A stretch of 64,000 nucleotides of DNA from Acinetobacter parvus DSM 16617 = CIP 108168 (GTDB lineage Bacteria; Pseudomonadota; Gammaproteobacteria; Pseudomonadales; Moraxellaceae): NCBI RefSeq assembly GCF_000368025.1, contig NZ_KB849212.1, forward strand, positions 880,365 through 944,364. Reading direction: 5' to 3'. This document shows, in pieces, positions 49,187 to 58,385 of this stretch. The number at the start of each line of letters is the position of its first letter. Position 1 is the first letter of the stretch. The translations under genes and the position numbers were made by a program. The notes beneath the pieces were generated by a model. The model was not told the DNA's origin. It searched no databases and saw only the letters and a list, made by a program, of their open reading frames with translations.

Positions 49187-49947
49187 CTTGCTTGAGCATC
49201 CATCGGTTGCAGTTCATCCAGAACTTGTTTTAACACATCTTTTAAGTCATGCATGACTTTTTCAGGCTGCAAATGTGCCCCGTCGCCCTCATCCACGACA
49301 TATTCAACAATACCTAAAGCTTTCAGCTTGTCGGCAGTTAATGCGAGTGCTTCACTGGCTTGAGCCGCTTTATCTGCTGTTTTCCATAGAATGGAGGCAC
49401 AGCCTTCAGGTGAGATCACCGAGTAAATACTGTGTGAGAGCATAATCACGCGGTCCGCCACCCCGATACCCAGCGCACCACCAGAACCGCCTTCACCAAG
49501 CACAGTAGCAATCACAGGTACTTTCAAGCTGGAAAGTTGTGCCAGACTGGTGGCAATTGCCTCCGCCTGACCTCGTTCTTCCGCACCCACCCCTGGATAG
49601 GCACCCATGGTATCAACAAAAGTGAATACTGGAAGATTAAAACGTTCAGCCATGTCCAGTAAACGTTGTGACTTACGATAGCCTTCAGGGTTACACATCC
49701 CAAAGTTGTGCTGTAGCTTTTCACGGGTGCCACGACCACGATGCTGCCCCACCACCATGACAGGCTGTCCGTCAAAACGTGCCAAGCCACCAATCATGGC
49801 ACCATCGTCACCATATAAACGGTCGCCATGCAGTGCATCAAACTCAGTAAAGATTTCACTGACATAATCGAGAAATTGCGGACGCTCAGGATGTCGTGCA
49901 ATTTGAACCGTAGCCCACGCCTTGGACTGAGTCGCTTTATTTTTCAT
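49123..49947 (-). CDS. accA: acetyl-CoA carboxylase carboxyltransferase subunit alpha
   Basis: With AccD it transfers the carboxyl group from biotin to acetyl-CoA, the first committed step of fatty acid synthesis. The crotonase-like fold is visible: VGQHRGRGTREKLQHNFGMC, FVDTMGAYPGVGAEERGQAE, VIATVLGEGGSGGALGIGVAD, VISPEGCASILWK. At 274 residues it is shorter than the E. coli protein, lacking part of the N-terminal helix, as I would expect for this genus. accD is elsewhere. Confidence 0.95.
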   Translation of the reverse strand: MKNKATQSKAWATVQIARHPERPQFLDYVSEIFTEFDALHGDRLYGDDGAMIGGLARFDGQPVMVVGQHRGRGTREKLQHNFGMCNPEGYRKSQRLLDMAERFNLPVFTFVDTMGAYPGVGAEERGQAEAIATSLAQLSSLKVPVIATVLGEGGSGGALGIGVADRVIMLSHSIYSVISPEGCASILWKTADKAAQASEALALTADKLKALGIVEYVVDEGDGAHLQPEKVMHDLKDVLKQVLDELQPMDAQARCDARYQRLMKFGSSNLGIAS

Positions 49948-49975
49948 AAATCAAAAATGATCCATAACAATATGG

Positions 49976-51496
49976 TTAATCAATAAATTTGTCTGACTGA
50001 ATATTTAACTCAATGTCCCAATGCTTGAATTGCACCTGCTCATCATGCAGGTCTGCAACCAGTAAAGGCCATTGTTTAGCATCGCCAGAAACGCTGAGTT
50101 GCCATTGTTGATCATTTACCACACTCAGTTCAATGGCAGGAAGCATCTGATCACTGCGACTATGGTTCAGCAAAACTGCGAGGCGAAGCAACAGGCAAAG
50201 ATAAAGTAAATGACTGCCGCCCACCTTTAACACATCATTCTTGGCATCGGCACGCAGTTTACGCCGATGGTGCGAAACCAAATGTGAAAGATGGTTTTGA
50301 TCAATCTGTGAGAAGCCTGGAATATCTGAATGCTGCAACAAATAGGCACCATGACGATGATAGCCACCATGGCTAATCGCCAAACCAATTTCATGTAAAT
50401 AGGCGGCACGACGCAGTAAGTCACTGTCTTCTGTGGTTAAATGCAACGCTCCAGCCACACCATCAAACAATTGCTGGGCAGTATTCACCACACGTTCAGC
50501 CTGCTTTGGATCGGCGTTATAGCGCCCCATCAAGGCCTGTACACTGCGGTCACGAATGTCTTCATGCTTGAAACGACCCAACAGGTCATACATCACGCCT
50601 TCACGCAATGCACCATCGGAATATGCCAACTTATCAATATTCAAAACGTCAAAAATTGCATACAAAATTGCCATACCTGCTGGCAAAACTGCTCGGCGGT
50701 CTTCACGCAGTCCTTCAAAATCAATTTCAGAAACATGCTTAAATTTAAGCAGGCGATCCTTTAGCTTAGAAAGTCCTTCATGTGTTAGGTTTTCCTGTTC
50801 ATCACTCAGCCCCAAATTGACTGCAATCTGACGGCATGCCTTGATGGTTCCACTCGAACCAACCACCGTATCCCAGCCTTCAGTCTTATAGGTATTGGCT
50901 ATCGCAGACATTTCCTTGCGTGCCGCAACTACCGCCTTATCAAAGGCCTTGGTGGAAATCTCACCATCAGGGAAATATGCCTTACTATAAGCCACACAGC
51001 CCATTTGCAAAGATTCAGTGTGTAGTGGCTCGAACTCCTCACCAATAATAAATTCGGTTGAACCACCACCAATATCGACCACCAAACGTCGTCCGCCATT
51101 GGCCATGGTATGTGAGACACCAAGATAAATCAGGCGGGCCTCTTCACGGCCTGCAATGATTTCAATGGGTTTTGGCAAGATTTCCGCAGCTTTCTGGATA
51201 AACTCATGGCCATTTTTTGCCTGTCTCAGCGCATTGGTCGCCACAATTCTTAAACGGTTGGGTGGCACAGAACTTAAACGCCCTACAAAACGAGCCAAAC
51301 AGGCTAGTCCACGCTGTTGCGCAGCTTCAGTTAAATTTTTATTTTCATCCAGCCCAGCTGCTAATTGTACTTTTTCTGACATTGAAGCAACTTTTTTCAC
51401 TTCACCATGATCAACACGAGCGATTGCCAAATGGAAACTATTTGAACCCATGTCAATCGCGGCAAGTAATTCTTCATCAATCAGAAAATCAGACAT
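49976..51496 (-). CDS. ppx: exopolyphosphatase (Ppx/GppA family)
   Basis: A 506-residue member of the sugar-kinase/Hsp70-type ATPase fold. Phosphate-binding motifs are AAIDMGSNSFHLAIA at the N-terminus, LVVDIGGGSTEFIIG near residue 145, and GSSGTIKA near 220. An HD-like C-terminal domain follows (RRAAYLHEIGLAISHGGYHRHG). It hydrolyses long-chain polyphosphate or pppGpp; by length it is closer to Ppx. It stands on the minus strand, divergent from trxA. Confidence 0.93.
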   Translation of the reverse strand: MSDFLIDEELLAAIDMGSNSFHLAIARVDHGEVKKVASMSEKVQLAAGLDENKNLTEAAQQRGLACLARFVGRLSSVPPNRLRIVATNALRQAKNGHEFIQKAAEILPKPIEIIAGREEARLIYLGVSHTMANGGRRLVVDIGGGSTEFIIGEEFEPLHTESLQMGCVAYSKAYFPDGEISTKAFDKAVVAARKEMSAIANTYKTEGWDTVVGSSGTIKACRQIAVNLGLSDEQENLTHEGLSKLKDRLLKFKHVSEIDFEGLREDRRAVLPAGMAILYAIFDVLNIDKLAYSDGALREGVMYDLLGRFKHEDIRDRSVQALMGRYNADPKQAERVVNTAQQLFDGVAGALHLTTEDSDLLRRAAYLHEIGLAISHGGYHRHGAYLLQHSDIPGFSQIDQNHLSHLVSHHRRKLRADAKNDVLKVGGSHLLYLCLLLRLAVLLNHSRSDQMLPAIELSVVNDQQWQLSVSGDAKQWPLLVADLHDEQVQFKHWDIELNIQSDKFID

Positions 51497-51686
51497 TATT
51501 TATATAAACCCATACACCATTCAGGCATTAGAGTAATTCACACGCCAATAATTTTAAAGTCATTTTCAGCAATAAAATTCGCGTATTTTCACTTTTATCA
51601 AGTAAATGATTGTATAAGTCGATGGTCAACATCGTGAGCATCCATTAGACTTTTTATTTTCAAACTTGAATAATCAGAACAAACCC

Positions 51687-51712
51687 TTACATTGAGTAAA
51701 GTAGCAATGTAA
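51687..51712. promoter_or_regulatory. perfect inverted repeat upstream of trxA
   Basis: TTACATTG and CAATGTAA, separated by 10 bp, lie about 58-83 bp upstream of the trxA start in the ppx-trxA divergent region (51497-51769). It could be a regulator-binding site or an RNA hairpin; I recognise no specific regulator. No other gene is seen in this interval. Confidence 0.4.
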
Positions 51713-51769
51713 TATTCATCGTGATGATGATCAAATTCGCACTTTATTCCTTAAATTTGGAGCAACCTC

Positions 51770-52096
51770 ATGTCTGCGACTATTGTTAATACAACTGATG
51801 AAAACTTCCAAGCAGATGTTTTAGATGCTGAAACTCCTGTACTCGTTGACTTCTGGGCTGGCTGGTGTGCGCCTTGTAAAGCCATTGCACCTGTACTTGA
51901 AGACTTGTCAAATGAATATGCAGGCAAGGTGAAAATCGTTAAGGTTGACGTGACTGCATGTGAAGACACTGCTGTGAAATACAACATCCGTAATATTCCA
52001 GCATTATTGATGTTTAAAAATGGTGAAGTTGTGGCACAACAGGTTGGCGCAGCGCCGCGTTCAAAACTTGCAGCATTTATTGATCAGAACATCTAA
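51770..52096 (+). CDS. trxA: thioredoxin 1
   Basis: A 108-residue thioredoxin with active site WAGWCAPCKAIAP, the cis-proline region IRNIPALLMFKNGE and typical length. It is the general cytoplasmic protein-disulfide reductant, kept reduced by TrxB. GGAG precedes the start. It lies just upstream of rho, the widespread trxA-rho order, but rho has its own promoter here. Confidence 0.97.
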   Translation: MSATIVNTTDENFQADVLDAETPVLVDFWAGWCAPCKAIAPVLEDLSNEYAGKVKIVKVDVTACEDTAVKYNIRNIPALLMFKNGEVVAQQVGAAPRSKLAAFIDQNI

Positions 52097-52120
52097 TTGC
52101 TGGATGTAGCTGCCAATTAA

Positions 52121-52153
52121 AAGAAATACACTATTACAGATAGTGTATTTCTT
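52121..52153. terminator. trxA terminator-like hairpin
   Basis: AAGAAATACACTAT-tacag-ATAGTGTATTTCTT is a perfect 14-bp stem 24 bp after the trxA stop. The 3' arm itself is T-rich, though no separate T-tract follows. Confidence 0.7.
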
Positions 52154-52161
52154 CGTAAAAA

Positions 52162-52190
52162 TTGACAAATTCCCTGATTTCCCTTATATT
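52162..52190 (+). promoter_or_regulatory. sigma-70 promoter of rho
   Basis: A perfect -35 TTGACA, a 17-bp spacer and TATATT (five of six) stand 9 bp after the trxA hairpin. The transcript would start near 52197, giving a rho leader of about 230 nt (to 52425) with no obvious ORF. Rho is autoregulated through its leader in E. coli; a long leader here is consistent with that. Confidence 0.8.
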
Positions 52191-52425
52191 ACTGGATCAA
52201 GAAGCCCTGAATGGTATCTACTTCATTACGCTTCTTACAAAACACAAAACATAAGATCGCCGCTCGGCAATAAACAATTGTTTTCACATTTCTCTCTGAA
52301 ACAATGAACTAAGCTACTGAATCGTGGTTGTGTATCTACAATTACATCAGCGTCTATGTATGCGGTCGATTTTTTATTCTTTTCCCAACATTATCCTCCA
52401 CTTATTCCATTCTGTCTGACCACTT

Positions 52426-53694
52426 ATGAACTTAACTGAACTCAAGAAAAAACCCATTGGCGAACTCATTAAGATTGCGGATTTTATGGGCCTTGAAGGC
52501 ATGGCACGTAACCGTAAACAAGATATTATTTTTGCCATTTTAAAGCGCCATGCCATGAATGGCGAAGAAATCTTTGGTGATGGTGTTCTCGAAATTCTCT
52601 CTGATGGTTTTGGTTTCCTACGATCGGCTGCTGGTTCATATTTGGCAGGACCAGATGACATTTATGTCAGCCCATCCCAGATTCGCCGTTTCAACCTGCG
52701 TACAGGTGACACCATTACAGGTACAATTCGTCCACCAAAAGAGGGTGAGCGTTATTTTGCACTGTTAAAAGTGAATCAAATCAACTATGACACGCCTGAA
52801 AACTCACGTAATAAAATTTTATTTGAAAACCTGACGCCATTGTTCCCAACAGAACAGCTGGTGATGGAACTTGGCAATGGCACAACTGAAGACCTAACCG
52901 CACGTGTGGTTGATCTGGTTGCACCGATTGGTAAAGGTCAGCGTTCAATTATTGTGGCACCACCGAAAGCGGGTAAAACCATGTTGTTGCAAAATATCGC
53001 CCAGTCGATTGTACGCAACAACCCTGAAGTATTTTTGATTGTACTTTTAATTGACGAACGTCCTGAAGAAGTTACTGAGATGGAACGTACTGTTCGTGGT
53101 GAAGTGGTTGCATCAACCTTTGATGAAGCGCCTGCCCGCCACGTTCAGGTTGCTGAAATGGTGATTGAGAAAGCCAAACGTCTGGTTGAGCACAAGAAAG
53201 ATGTTGTGATTCTGCTTGACTCCATTACCCGTCTTGCACGTGCCTACAACACCGTGATTCCATCATCAGGCAAGGTACTTACAGGTGGTGTGGATGCCCA
53301 TGCCCTTGAACGTCCGAAACGTTTCTTTGGTGCGGCACGTAATATTGAAGAAGGTGGCTCATTGACCATCATCTCAACTGCCCTGATTGAAACAGGCAGT
53401 AAAATGGATGATGTCATCTATGAAGAGTTTAAGGGTACAGGCAACCAGGAAATTACACTGGATCGCCGTATTGCCGAGAAACGCGTGTTCCCTGCCATGA
53501 ACATCAAGAAATCAGGCACCCGCCGTGAAGAACGCCTCATGGATGAAGATAATCTACGCAAGGTCTGGATTCTGCGCAAACTCCTCCATCCTATGGATGA
53601 GCTGGCGGCAATGGAATTCTTACTGGATCGTATGAAAGAAACCAAGACCAATGATGATTTCTTCGACCAGATGAAGCGTAAAGCGGCAAACTAA
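52426..53694 (+). CDS. rho: transcription termination factor Rho
   Basis: A hexameric RNA helicase that ends transcription of untranslated RNA. The 422-residue protein has the N-terminal helical domain (MNLTELKKKPIGELIKIADF), the RNA-binding cold-shock-like domain (LEILSDGFGFLRSA, DDIYVSPSQIRRF), Walker A APPKAGKTMLLQNIA, the Q-loop/P-loop region IVLLIDERPEEVTEM, Walker B VVILLDSITRLARAYN and the R-loop GKVLTGGVDAHAL. No insertion domain is present. Confidence 0.98.
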   Translation: MNLTELKKKPIGELIKIADFMGLEGMARNRKQDIIFAILKRHAMNGEEIFGDGVLEILSDGFGFLRSAAGSYLAGPDDIYVSPSQIRRFNLRTGDTITGTIRPPKEGERYFALLKVNQINYDTPENSRNKILFENLTPLFPTEQLVMELGNGTTEDLTARVVDLVAPIGKGQRSIIVAPPKAGKTMLLQNIAQSIVRNNPEVFLIVLLIDERPEEVTEMERTVRGEVVASTFDEAPARHVQVAEMVIEKAKRLVEHKKDVVILLDSITRLARAYNTVIPSSGKVLTGGVDAHALERPKRFFGAARNIEEGGSLTIISTALIETGSKMDDVIYEEFKGTGNQEITLDRRIAEKRVFPAMNIKKSGTRREERLMDEDNLRKVWILRKLLHPMDELAAMEFLLDRMKETKTNDDFFDQMKRKAAN

Positions 53695-53709
53695 CCACGG
53701 TACCTCATT

Positions 53710-53739
53710 AAAAAAGCCACCTTTTATGGTGGCTTTTTT
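53710..53739 (+). terminator. rho gene terminator
   Basis: AAAAAAGCCACC-ttttat-GGTGGCTTTTTT, 15 bp after the rho stop, is a clear intrinsic terminator, bidirectional in form. Confidence 0.92.
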
Positions 53740-54089
53740 AATTCGGTTGACACCGTTACATATTATTTACACATTATTTAAAAATCCCACATAAAATTTA
53801 ACTTATTGTTTTTTAAAACAATGAATAAAATTTAAAGACCTAAAACAACAAATATCCGATTTAAAATTACTTTTCCATAGTTATTTTCTATCAAAAATTA
53901 GCCAATTTTTGTCATTTTTTGTCGTTTTGTTGGACAGGGCTGTAGTAATTCATGATTTGCTTTGATAGGATAGCAGCAGACCAGTTAGGCTGCTCCCTGC
54001 GTTGTTACCTAAAGCGTTTAGGAATAATAAAAGCACATACAGACTAACCCAGGTTTTTTTTAATCTCACAATTTTATGAGAGTGATGCC
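53740..54089 (+). other. AT-rich intergenic leader of the lipoprotein gene
   Basis: About 350 bp without a supportable ORF. It is very AT-rich up to about 53930 and then holds a promoter-like stretch (TTGGAC near 53932, a -10-like element around 53966) and a small hairpin AGCAG...CTGCT at 53970-53995, ahead of the lipoprotein start. Nothing else is recognised. Confidence 0.4.
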
Positions 54090-54362
54090 ATGTTATTCAA
54101 GAAATTTGCTGTTGCTGCTGCTATTGCCACTACTTTAGCTTTCGTTGGTTGCTCTAAGAAAGAAGAAGCTCCTGCTGCTGACGCTACTGCTGCTGCTTCT
54201 GAAGCTGTAGAAGCTGCTACTGAAGCAACTGACGCTGCTACTGAAGCAACTGACGCTGCTGCTGAAGCGACTGACGCTGCTGCTGAAGCGACTAACGCTG
54301 CTGCTGATGCAACTGTTGTTGCTTCTGACGTTGTTGTTACTGAAGCTTCTGCTGCACAATAA
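54090..54362 (+). CDS. alanine-rich coiled-coil lipoprotein
   Basis: A 90-residue lipoprotein. The signal peptide ends in a lipobox, LAFVGC, followed by SKKEEAP. The mature part is made of seven-residue repeats of the form EATDAAx (EATDAAT, EATDAAA twice, EATNAAA), encoded by near-identical 21-bp DNA repeats. The heptad, with Ala and Thr at core positions, suggests an Ala-zipper coiled coil comparable in style to Lpp, though it lacks Lpp's C-terminal Lys. Such small abundant Ala-rich lipoproteins recur in Acinetobacter; function is unknown. GAGAGTG is upstream as a ribosome-binding site. Confidence 0.8.
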   Translation: MLFKKFAVAAAIATTLAFVGCSKKEEAPAADATAAASEAVEAATEATDAATEATDAAAEATDAAAEATNAAADATVVASDVVVTEASAAQ

Positions 54363-54380
54363 TCTACTTTTAGATTATTC

Positions 54381-54410
54381 AAAAAAGAGAACCGTTTGGT
54401 TCTCTTTTTT
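54381..54410. terminator. terminator after the lipoprotein gene
   Basis: AAAAAAGAGAACC-gttt-GGTTCTCTTTTTT, 19 bp after the stop; a strong bidirectional intrinsic terminator, also suited to ending ihfA transcription on the minus strand. Confidence 0.9.
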
Positions 54411-54465
54411 TATGCCTCATTTTTATTAAGTTCAAAAATTAAAAATAAGAACATAAAAAAGCAGA

Positions 54466-54762
54466 TCAATCGATCTGCTCATTTCCAACACGCTGTCTAA
54501 ATTTCTGGCCCGCCCTAAACGTAACCACTCGACGGGCAGAAATCGGAATTTCCTCACCTGTTTTTGGATTACGTCCAGGACGTTCGCGCTTGTCACGCAA
54601 CTCAAAATTACCGAAACCTGAAAGTTTGACTTGCTCACCCGCAATCAATGCCTGGCTGATTTCGTCAAAAAATAACTCGACCATCTGTTTTGCTTCACGG
54701 CGATTTAAACTCGTAAGCTCACTTAAATGGTCCGCCATCTCTGCTTTTGTTAATGCTGTCAT
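54466..54762 (-). CDS. ihfA: integration host factor subunit alpha
   Basis: A 98-residue HU/IHF-family DNA-bending protein. MTALTKAEMADHLSEL is the IHF-alpha N-terminus; the DNA-minor-groove arm reads LRDKRERPGRNPKTGEEIPI with the intercalating Pro. Its start overlaps the pheT stop (ATGA), the standard pheST-ihfA operon coupling. It partners with IhfB. Confidence 0.96.
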   Translation of the reverse strand: MTALTKAEMADHLSELTSLNRREAKQMVELFFDEISQALIAGEQVKLSGFGNFELRDKRERPGRNPKTGEEIPISARRVVTFRAGQKFRQRVGNEQID

Positions 54763-57140
54763 GAGGCCCTCAATGTCGCTTGGTAAGTGTCTTCCAACAC
54801 TTGAATAATATTATCCATACCAGATTTAATTTCAGCATCTTCAAGCGTACGCGCTGGATGTTGCCACAACAATGCAAATGCCAGAGAACGTTTGCCTTGT
54901 TCAACCCCTTGCCCCGTATACACATCGAACAACCATGTTGAGTCGAGTAGATCCCCACCTGTTTGCTCAATTAACCGCTGAATATCTCTAACCTCAATAT
55001 TATCAGAGATTAAAAGCGCAATATCACGTCTAACCGATGGAAAACGTGATAATTCTGTAAAATTAGATACATAAGATTGCAAAACCGCCTGCTGATCTAG
55101 TTCTGCCACCCATGTTGTGCTTAAATCCAGCTCATTTTCTAGTGAGGGGTGCAAACGGCCTAAATAACCAATCGACTGTCCATTTACCATAATTTCAGCA
55201 GACTGCCCAGGATGTAACCATGCACGTTCAGTACGGACAAACTCCGCCTTTACACGTCCAGCAGCCAGAATTTCTTCCACCTCTCCCTTGAAATCGAAGA
55301 AATCCATTGCCTGTGGCTTTGCATGCCAGGATTCAGGTGTACGCGACCCCACAGCAATCACGGCCAGAGTCGGAACCTGTTTCAGGTCATGAATACTTTG
55401 CGCATCCTGATAATCAAAACGCAAGCCCAGTTCAAAGAAACGAATACGCTGCTGTTGACGGTTTAGATTGTACTGGACACAAGGAATCAAGCTGGATAAT
55501 AGAGTACTACGCATTGCCGCCAAATCACTGGAAATTGGGTTGGTAAGCATTAATGGCTGTACATTTGGATTCAGTTGCTTTTCAAGCTTTGCATCGGCAA
55601 AGCTAAAGCTAATCGCCTCTTGATACCCCAAAGTTGCAATGGTCTGGCGCAGTTGAGCAATTTCAAAACGGTCTTGATATTTCTCTAGTTTCACATCAAT
55701 TTTTGGCAAGCTGACCTGAATGTTGTCATAGCCGTGGATACGTGCAACCTCTTCAATCAGGTCCTGATAAATAGCCATATCATAGCGATGTGATGGTGGA
55801 ACTACGCTCCACTCACCTTCGGCTTTAGTTTCCACCACACAGCCCAAACGTGCTAACGCATCGGCAATAAAATCACCCACCACTTGATATCCAAGTAACT
55901 GATCAACCTGTGCCTGTTTCAATACAATTGCTTCACGTTTTGGCAATAAGCTCGTTTGTTCAACCACTGTAATTGGGCCAAACTCACCACCAGCAAAGGC
56001 TTGAATCAATTCAGAAGCACGGTGCATGGCAATCATTGGCAGTTCAAAATCGACACCACGCTCATAACGCTGTGATGAATCGGTATGTAAACCGAAACGA
56101 CGAGCGCGACCAGCAATGGCTAAAGGCGCAAAGAATGCACTTTCAAGGAAGATGTCTTGTGTCTCATCGGTCACTGATGAATCCAAACCACCCATGATTC
56201 CTGCAATTGCCAATGCTTTCTGATCATCTGCAATGATCATGATGTCTTCTTGCAATTCAACTTCTTGATCATTCAACAATGTTAATTTTTCTTGCGGTTG
56301 TGCTTGGCGAACTTGAATTGAACCCTCGATTTTTGCCAGGTCAAAGGCATGCATTGGCTGGCCCAACTCAAGTAATACATAGTTGGTAATATCCACTAAA
56401 ATACTATGGGTACGGATGCCTGAACGTGCCAGTGCCTGCTCCATCCAATCAGGTGTAGCCGCCTTAACATTGACATTTTTAATGATACGACCTAAATAAC
56501 GTGGCGTACCTTCTGTGCTGATGTTGACCACTTTCTCATCAGAAATATTTGCTGCAATTGCCTGAATCTTCGGCTCATTCACTTCAAGCTGGTTAATGAC
56601 TGCGATTTCACGGGCAATCCCACGAATACTAAAGCAGTCACCACGGTTTGGCGTGATACTGATGTCAATCACATTGTCATCAAGTTTTAAATATTCACGA
56701 ATATTGATTCCCACTGGTGCATCAGCAGGTAACTCCAACAAACCATCAATTTTGTCTTCTAAATCAATTTCAGAAGCACCACAGAGCATCCCTTGTGATT
56801 CAACACCACGCAGCTTGCCTTTTTTAATTTTAAAATCGCCTGGTAATACTGCACCGATCGTTGCAACAGGTGCTTTCATGCCCACACGGACATTTGGCGC
56901 ACCACAGACAATCTGCAATGGTTCACCTGAACCAATGTTCACGGTTGTCACACGTAAACGGTCTGCATCTGGATGTTGTTCAACCGTAAGGACTTCACCA
57001 ACAACCACACCAGTAAACGGTTTTGCAACAGGCACTAACTCATCAACTTCCAAACCTAACATGGTCAATTGATCAGACAATCTATTGCTATCAATGGCTG
57101 GATTCACCCAGCTGCGCAACCAATTTTCACTAATTTTCAT
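54759..57140 (-). CDS. pheT: phenylalanine-tRNA ligase beta subunit
   Basis: A 793-residue subunit of the alpha2-beta2 enzyme. Domain order is the EMAP-like tRNA-binding domain (VVGEVLTVEQHPDADRLR), B3/B4 editing domain, B5 domains (PKREAIVLKQAQVDQLLGYQ), the catalytic-like core and the C-terminal FDX-ACB anticodon-binding domain (RFPSVRRDIALLISD). It lies between pheS (33-bp gap) and ihfA (overlap). Confidence 0.97.
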   Translation of the reverse strand: MKISENWLRSWVNPAIDSNRLSDQLTMLGLEVDELVPVAKPFTGVVVGEVLTVEQHPDADRLRVTTVNIGSGEPLQIVCGAPNVRVGMKAPVATIGAVLPGDFKIKKGKLRGVESQGMLCGASEIDLEDKIDGLLELPADAPVGINIREYLKLDDNVIDISITPNRGDCFSIRGIAREIAVINQLEVNEPKIQAIAANISDEKVVNISTEGTPRYLGRIIKNVNVKAATPDWMEQALARSGIRTHSILVDITNYVLLELGQPMHAFDLAKIEGSIQVRQAQPQEKLTLLNDQEVELQEDIMIIADDQKALAIAGIMGGLDSSVTDETQDIFLESAFFAPLAIAGRARRFGLHTDSSQRYERGVDFELPMIAMHRASELIQAFAGGEFGPITVVEQTSLLPKREAIVLKQAQVDQLLGYQVVGDFIADALARLGCVVETKAEGEWSVVPPSHRYDMAIYQDLIEEVARIHGYDNIQVSLPKIDVKLEKYQDRFEIAQLRQTIATLGYQEAISFSFADAKLEKQLNPNVQPLMLTNPISSDLAAMRSTLLSSLIPCVQYNLNRQQQRIRFFELGLRFDYQDAQSIHDLKQVPTLAVIAVGSRTPESWHAKPQAMDFFDFKGEVEEILAAGRVKAEFVRTERAWLHPGQSAEIMVNGQSIGYLGRLHPSLENELDLSTTWVAELDQQAVLQSYVSNFTELSRFPSVRRDIALLISDNIEVRDIQRLIEQTGGDLLDSTWLFDVYTGQGVEQGKRSLAFALLWQHPARTLEDAEIKSGMDNIIQVLEDTYQATLRAS

Positions 57141-57173
57141 TTGTATAAACCTTCTTTAATCCTGAAAAACTGT

Positions 57174-58154
57174 TTAGGCAAATTGGCGTAAGAAACGCAC
57201 GTCATTTTGGTAGAACATACGCAAATCATTGATGCCATAACGCAACATTGCAAAACGCTCTACCCCTAGACCAAAGGCAAAGCCTTTGTATTGATCAGGA
57301 TCAATTCCTGCAGCACGCAATACATTTGGATGCACCATGCCACAGCCTAAAACTTCTAACCAACGACCACGCTCATCCATGATATCCACTTCTGCACTTG
57401 GCTCTGTAAATGGAAAGTAAGATGGACGGAAACGTACTTTTAAATCTTTTTCAAAGAACTCATTGAGTAGGTTAATCAATAAACCTTTTAACTCAGCAAA
57501 GCTGGTATTTTCAGCAACGTACAGACCTTCGATCTGATGGAACATTGGCGAATGGGTTTGATCCGAGTCACAACGATATACACGACCAGGACACACGATA
57601 CGAATTGGCGGCTGACTGGTTTCCATAGTTCGAATTTGCACGCCCGAAGTATGGGTACGCAGTAAATGCGTTGCATCAAAGTAGAACGTGTCGTGCATGG
57701 CACGGGCTGGGTGATGTCCTGGAATATTTAAGGCTTCAAAGTTGTGATAATCATCTTCAACTTCAGGACCATAAGCGATCTGGAAACCCGCCTTGGTAAA
57801 GAACTGGCAAATACGCTCTTGTACTTGAGTAACAGGATGAATACTTCCCATGCGCTGCCCGCGGCCCGGTAAAGTAATATCAATGGTTTCACTTGCTAAT
57901 TTTTTTGCAAGTTCAGCTTGTTGTAATGTCTGTTGACGCTCAGTCAAAGCTACATTGATCGCTTCACGCACAGCATGAATCGCAGCACCTTGTACTTTTC
58001 GCTCTTCAGGATCCATTTTTCCAAGTGCTTTCGACTGTTCTGCGAGCTGGCTTTTCTTCCCTGTAAATTGCACACGAACTTGATCGAGTGCAGCAAGGTC
58101 TTGAGCCGCTGCAATGGCAGCAAGCGCTTCAGTGGTCAGGGCTTCCAGTGACAT
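57174..58154 (-). CDS. pheS: phenylalanine-tRNA ligase alpha subunit
   Basis: The catalytic subunit, 326 residues from ATG 58154 (MSLEALTTEALA). Class II motifs: motif 1 region HPVTQVQERICQFFTKAGF, motif 2 PIRIVCPGRVYRCDSDQTHS, and motif 3 GFAFGLGVERFAMLRYG. The N-terminal coiled coil binds tRNA. In many relatives rplT is directly upstream; here a plus-strand gene intervenes. The open frame extends four codons further upstream. Confidence 0.97.
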   Translation of the reverse strand: MSLEALTTEALAAIAAAQDLAALDQVRVQFTGKKSQLAEQSKALGKMDPEERKVQGAAIHAVREAINVALTERQQTLQQAELAKKLASETIDITLPGRGQRMGSIHPVTQVQERICQFFTKAGFQIAYGPEVEDDYHNFEALNIPGHHPARAMHDTFYFDATHLLRTHTSGVQIRTMETSQPPIRIVCPGRVYRCDSDQTHSPMFHQIEGLYVAENTSFAELKGLLINLLNEFFEKDLKVRFRPSYFPFTEPSAEVDIMDERGRWLEVLGCGMVHPNVLRAAGIDPDQYKGFAFGLGVERFAMLRYGINDLRMFYQNDVRFLRQFA

Positions 58155-58385
58155 AGTAACTCTCAAAGCAACAAAATATAGAAATATAATAAAACGCTAT
58201 AGTTTATCAGCTTTTTACCAGTTTGATGAAAATAAACAGCGGTTTAAACAGCGTACTTTTGAAAATATAGATGCAAAAATAAAACAACAAGATACCTAAG
58301 CAGATCAACTAAAATTTCCGAAAAATTACTCAACAATTGAATAAAATGTATAAGATACCAATATCGTCAATGAGAAAGAATAACG

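Noticed and set aside
54150..54310. Regularly spaced 21-bp repeats considered as CRISPR
   Set aside because: Contiguous coding repeats without spacers, in frame with a lipoprotein.
54074..54382. 102- and 74-codon minus ORFs opposite the lipoprotein gene
   Set aside because: They are antisense reading of the Ala-rich repeats; the plus frame has a perfect lipobox signal peptide and terminator.
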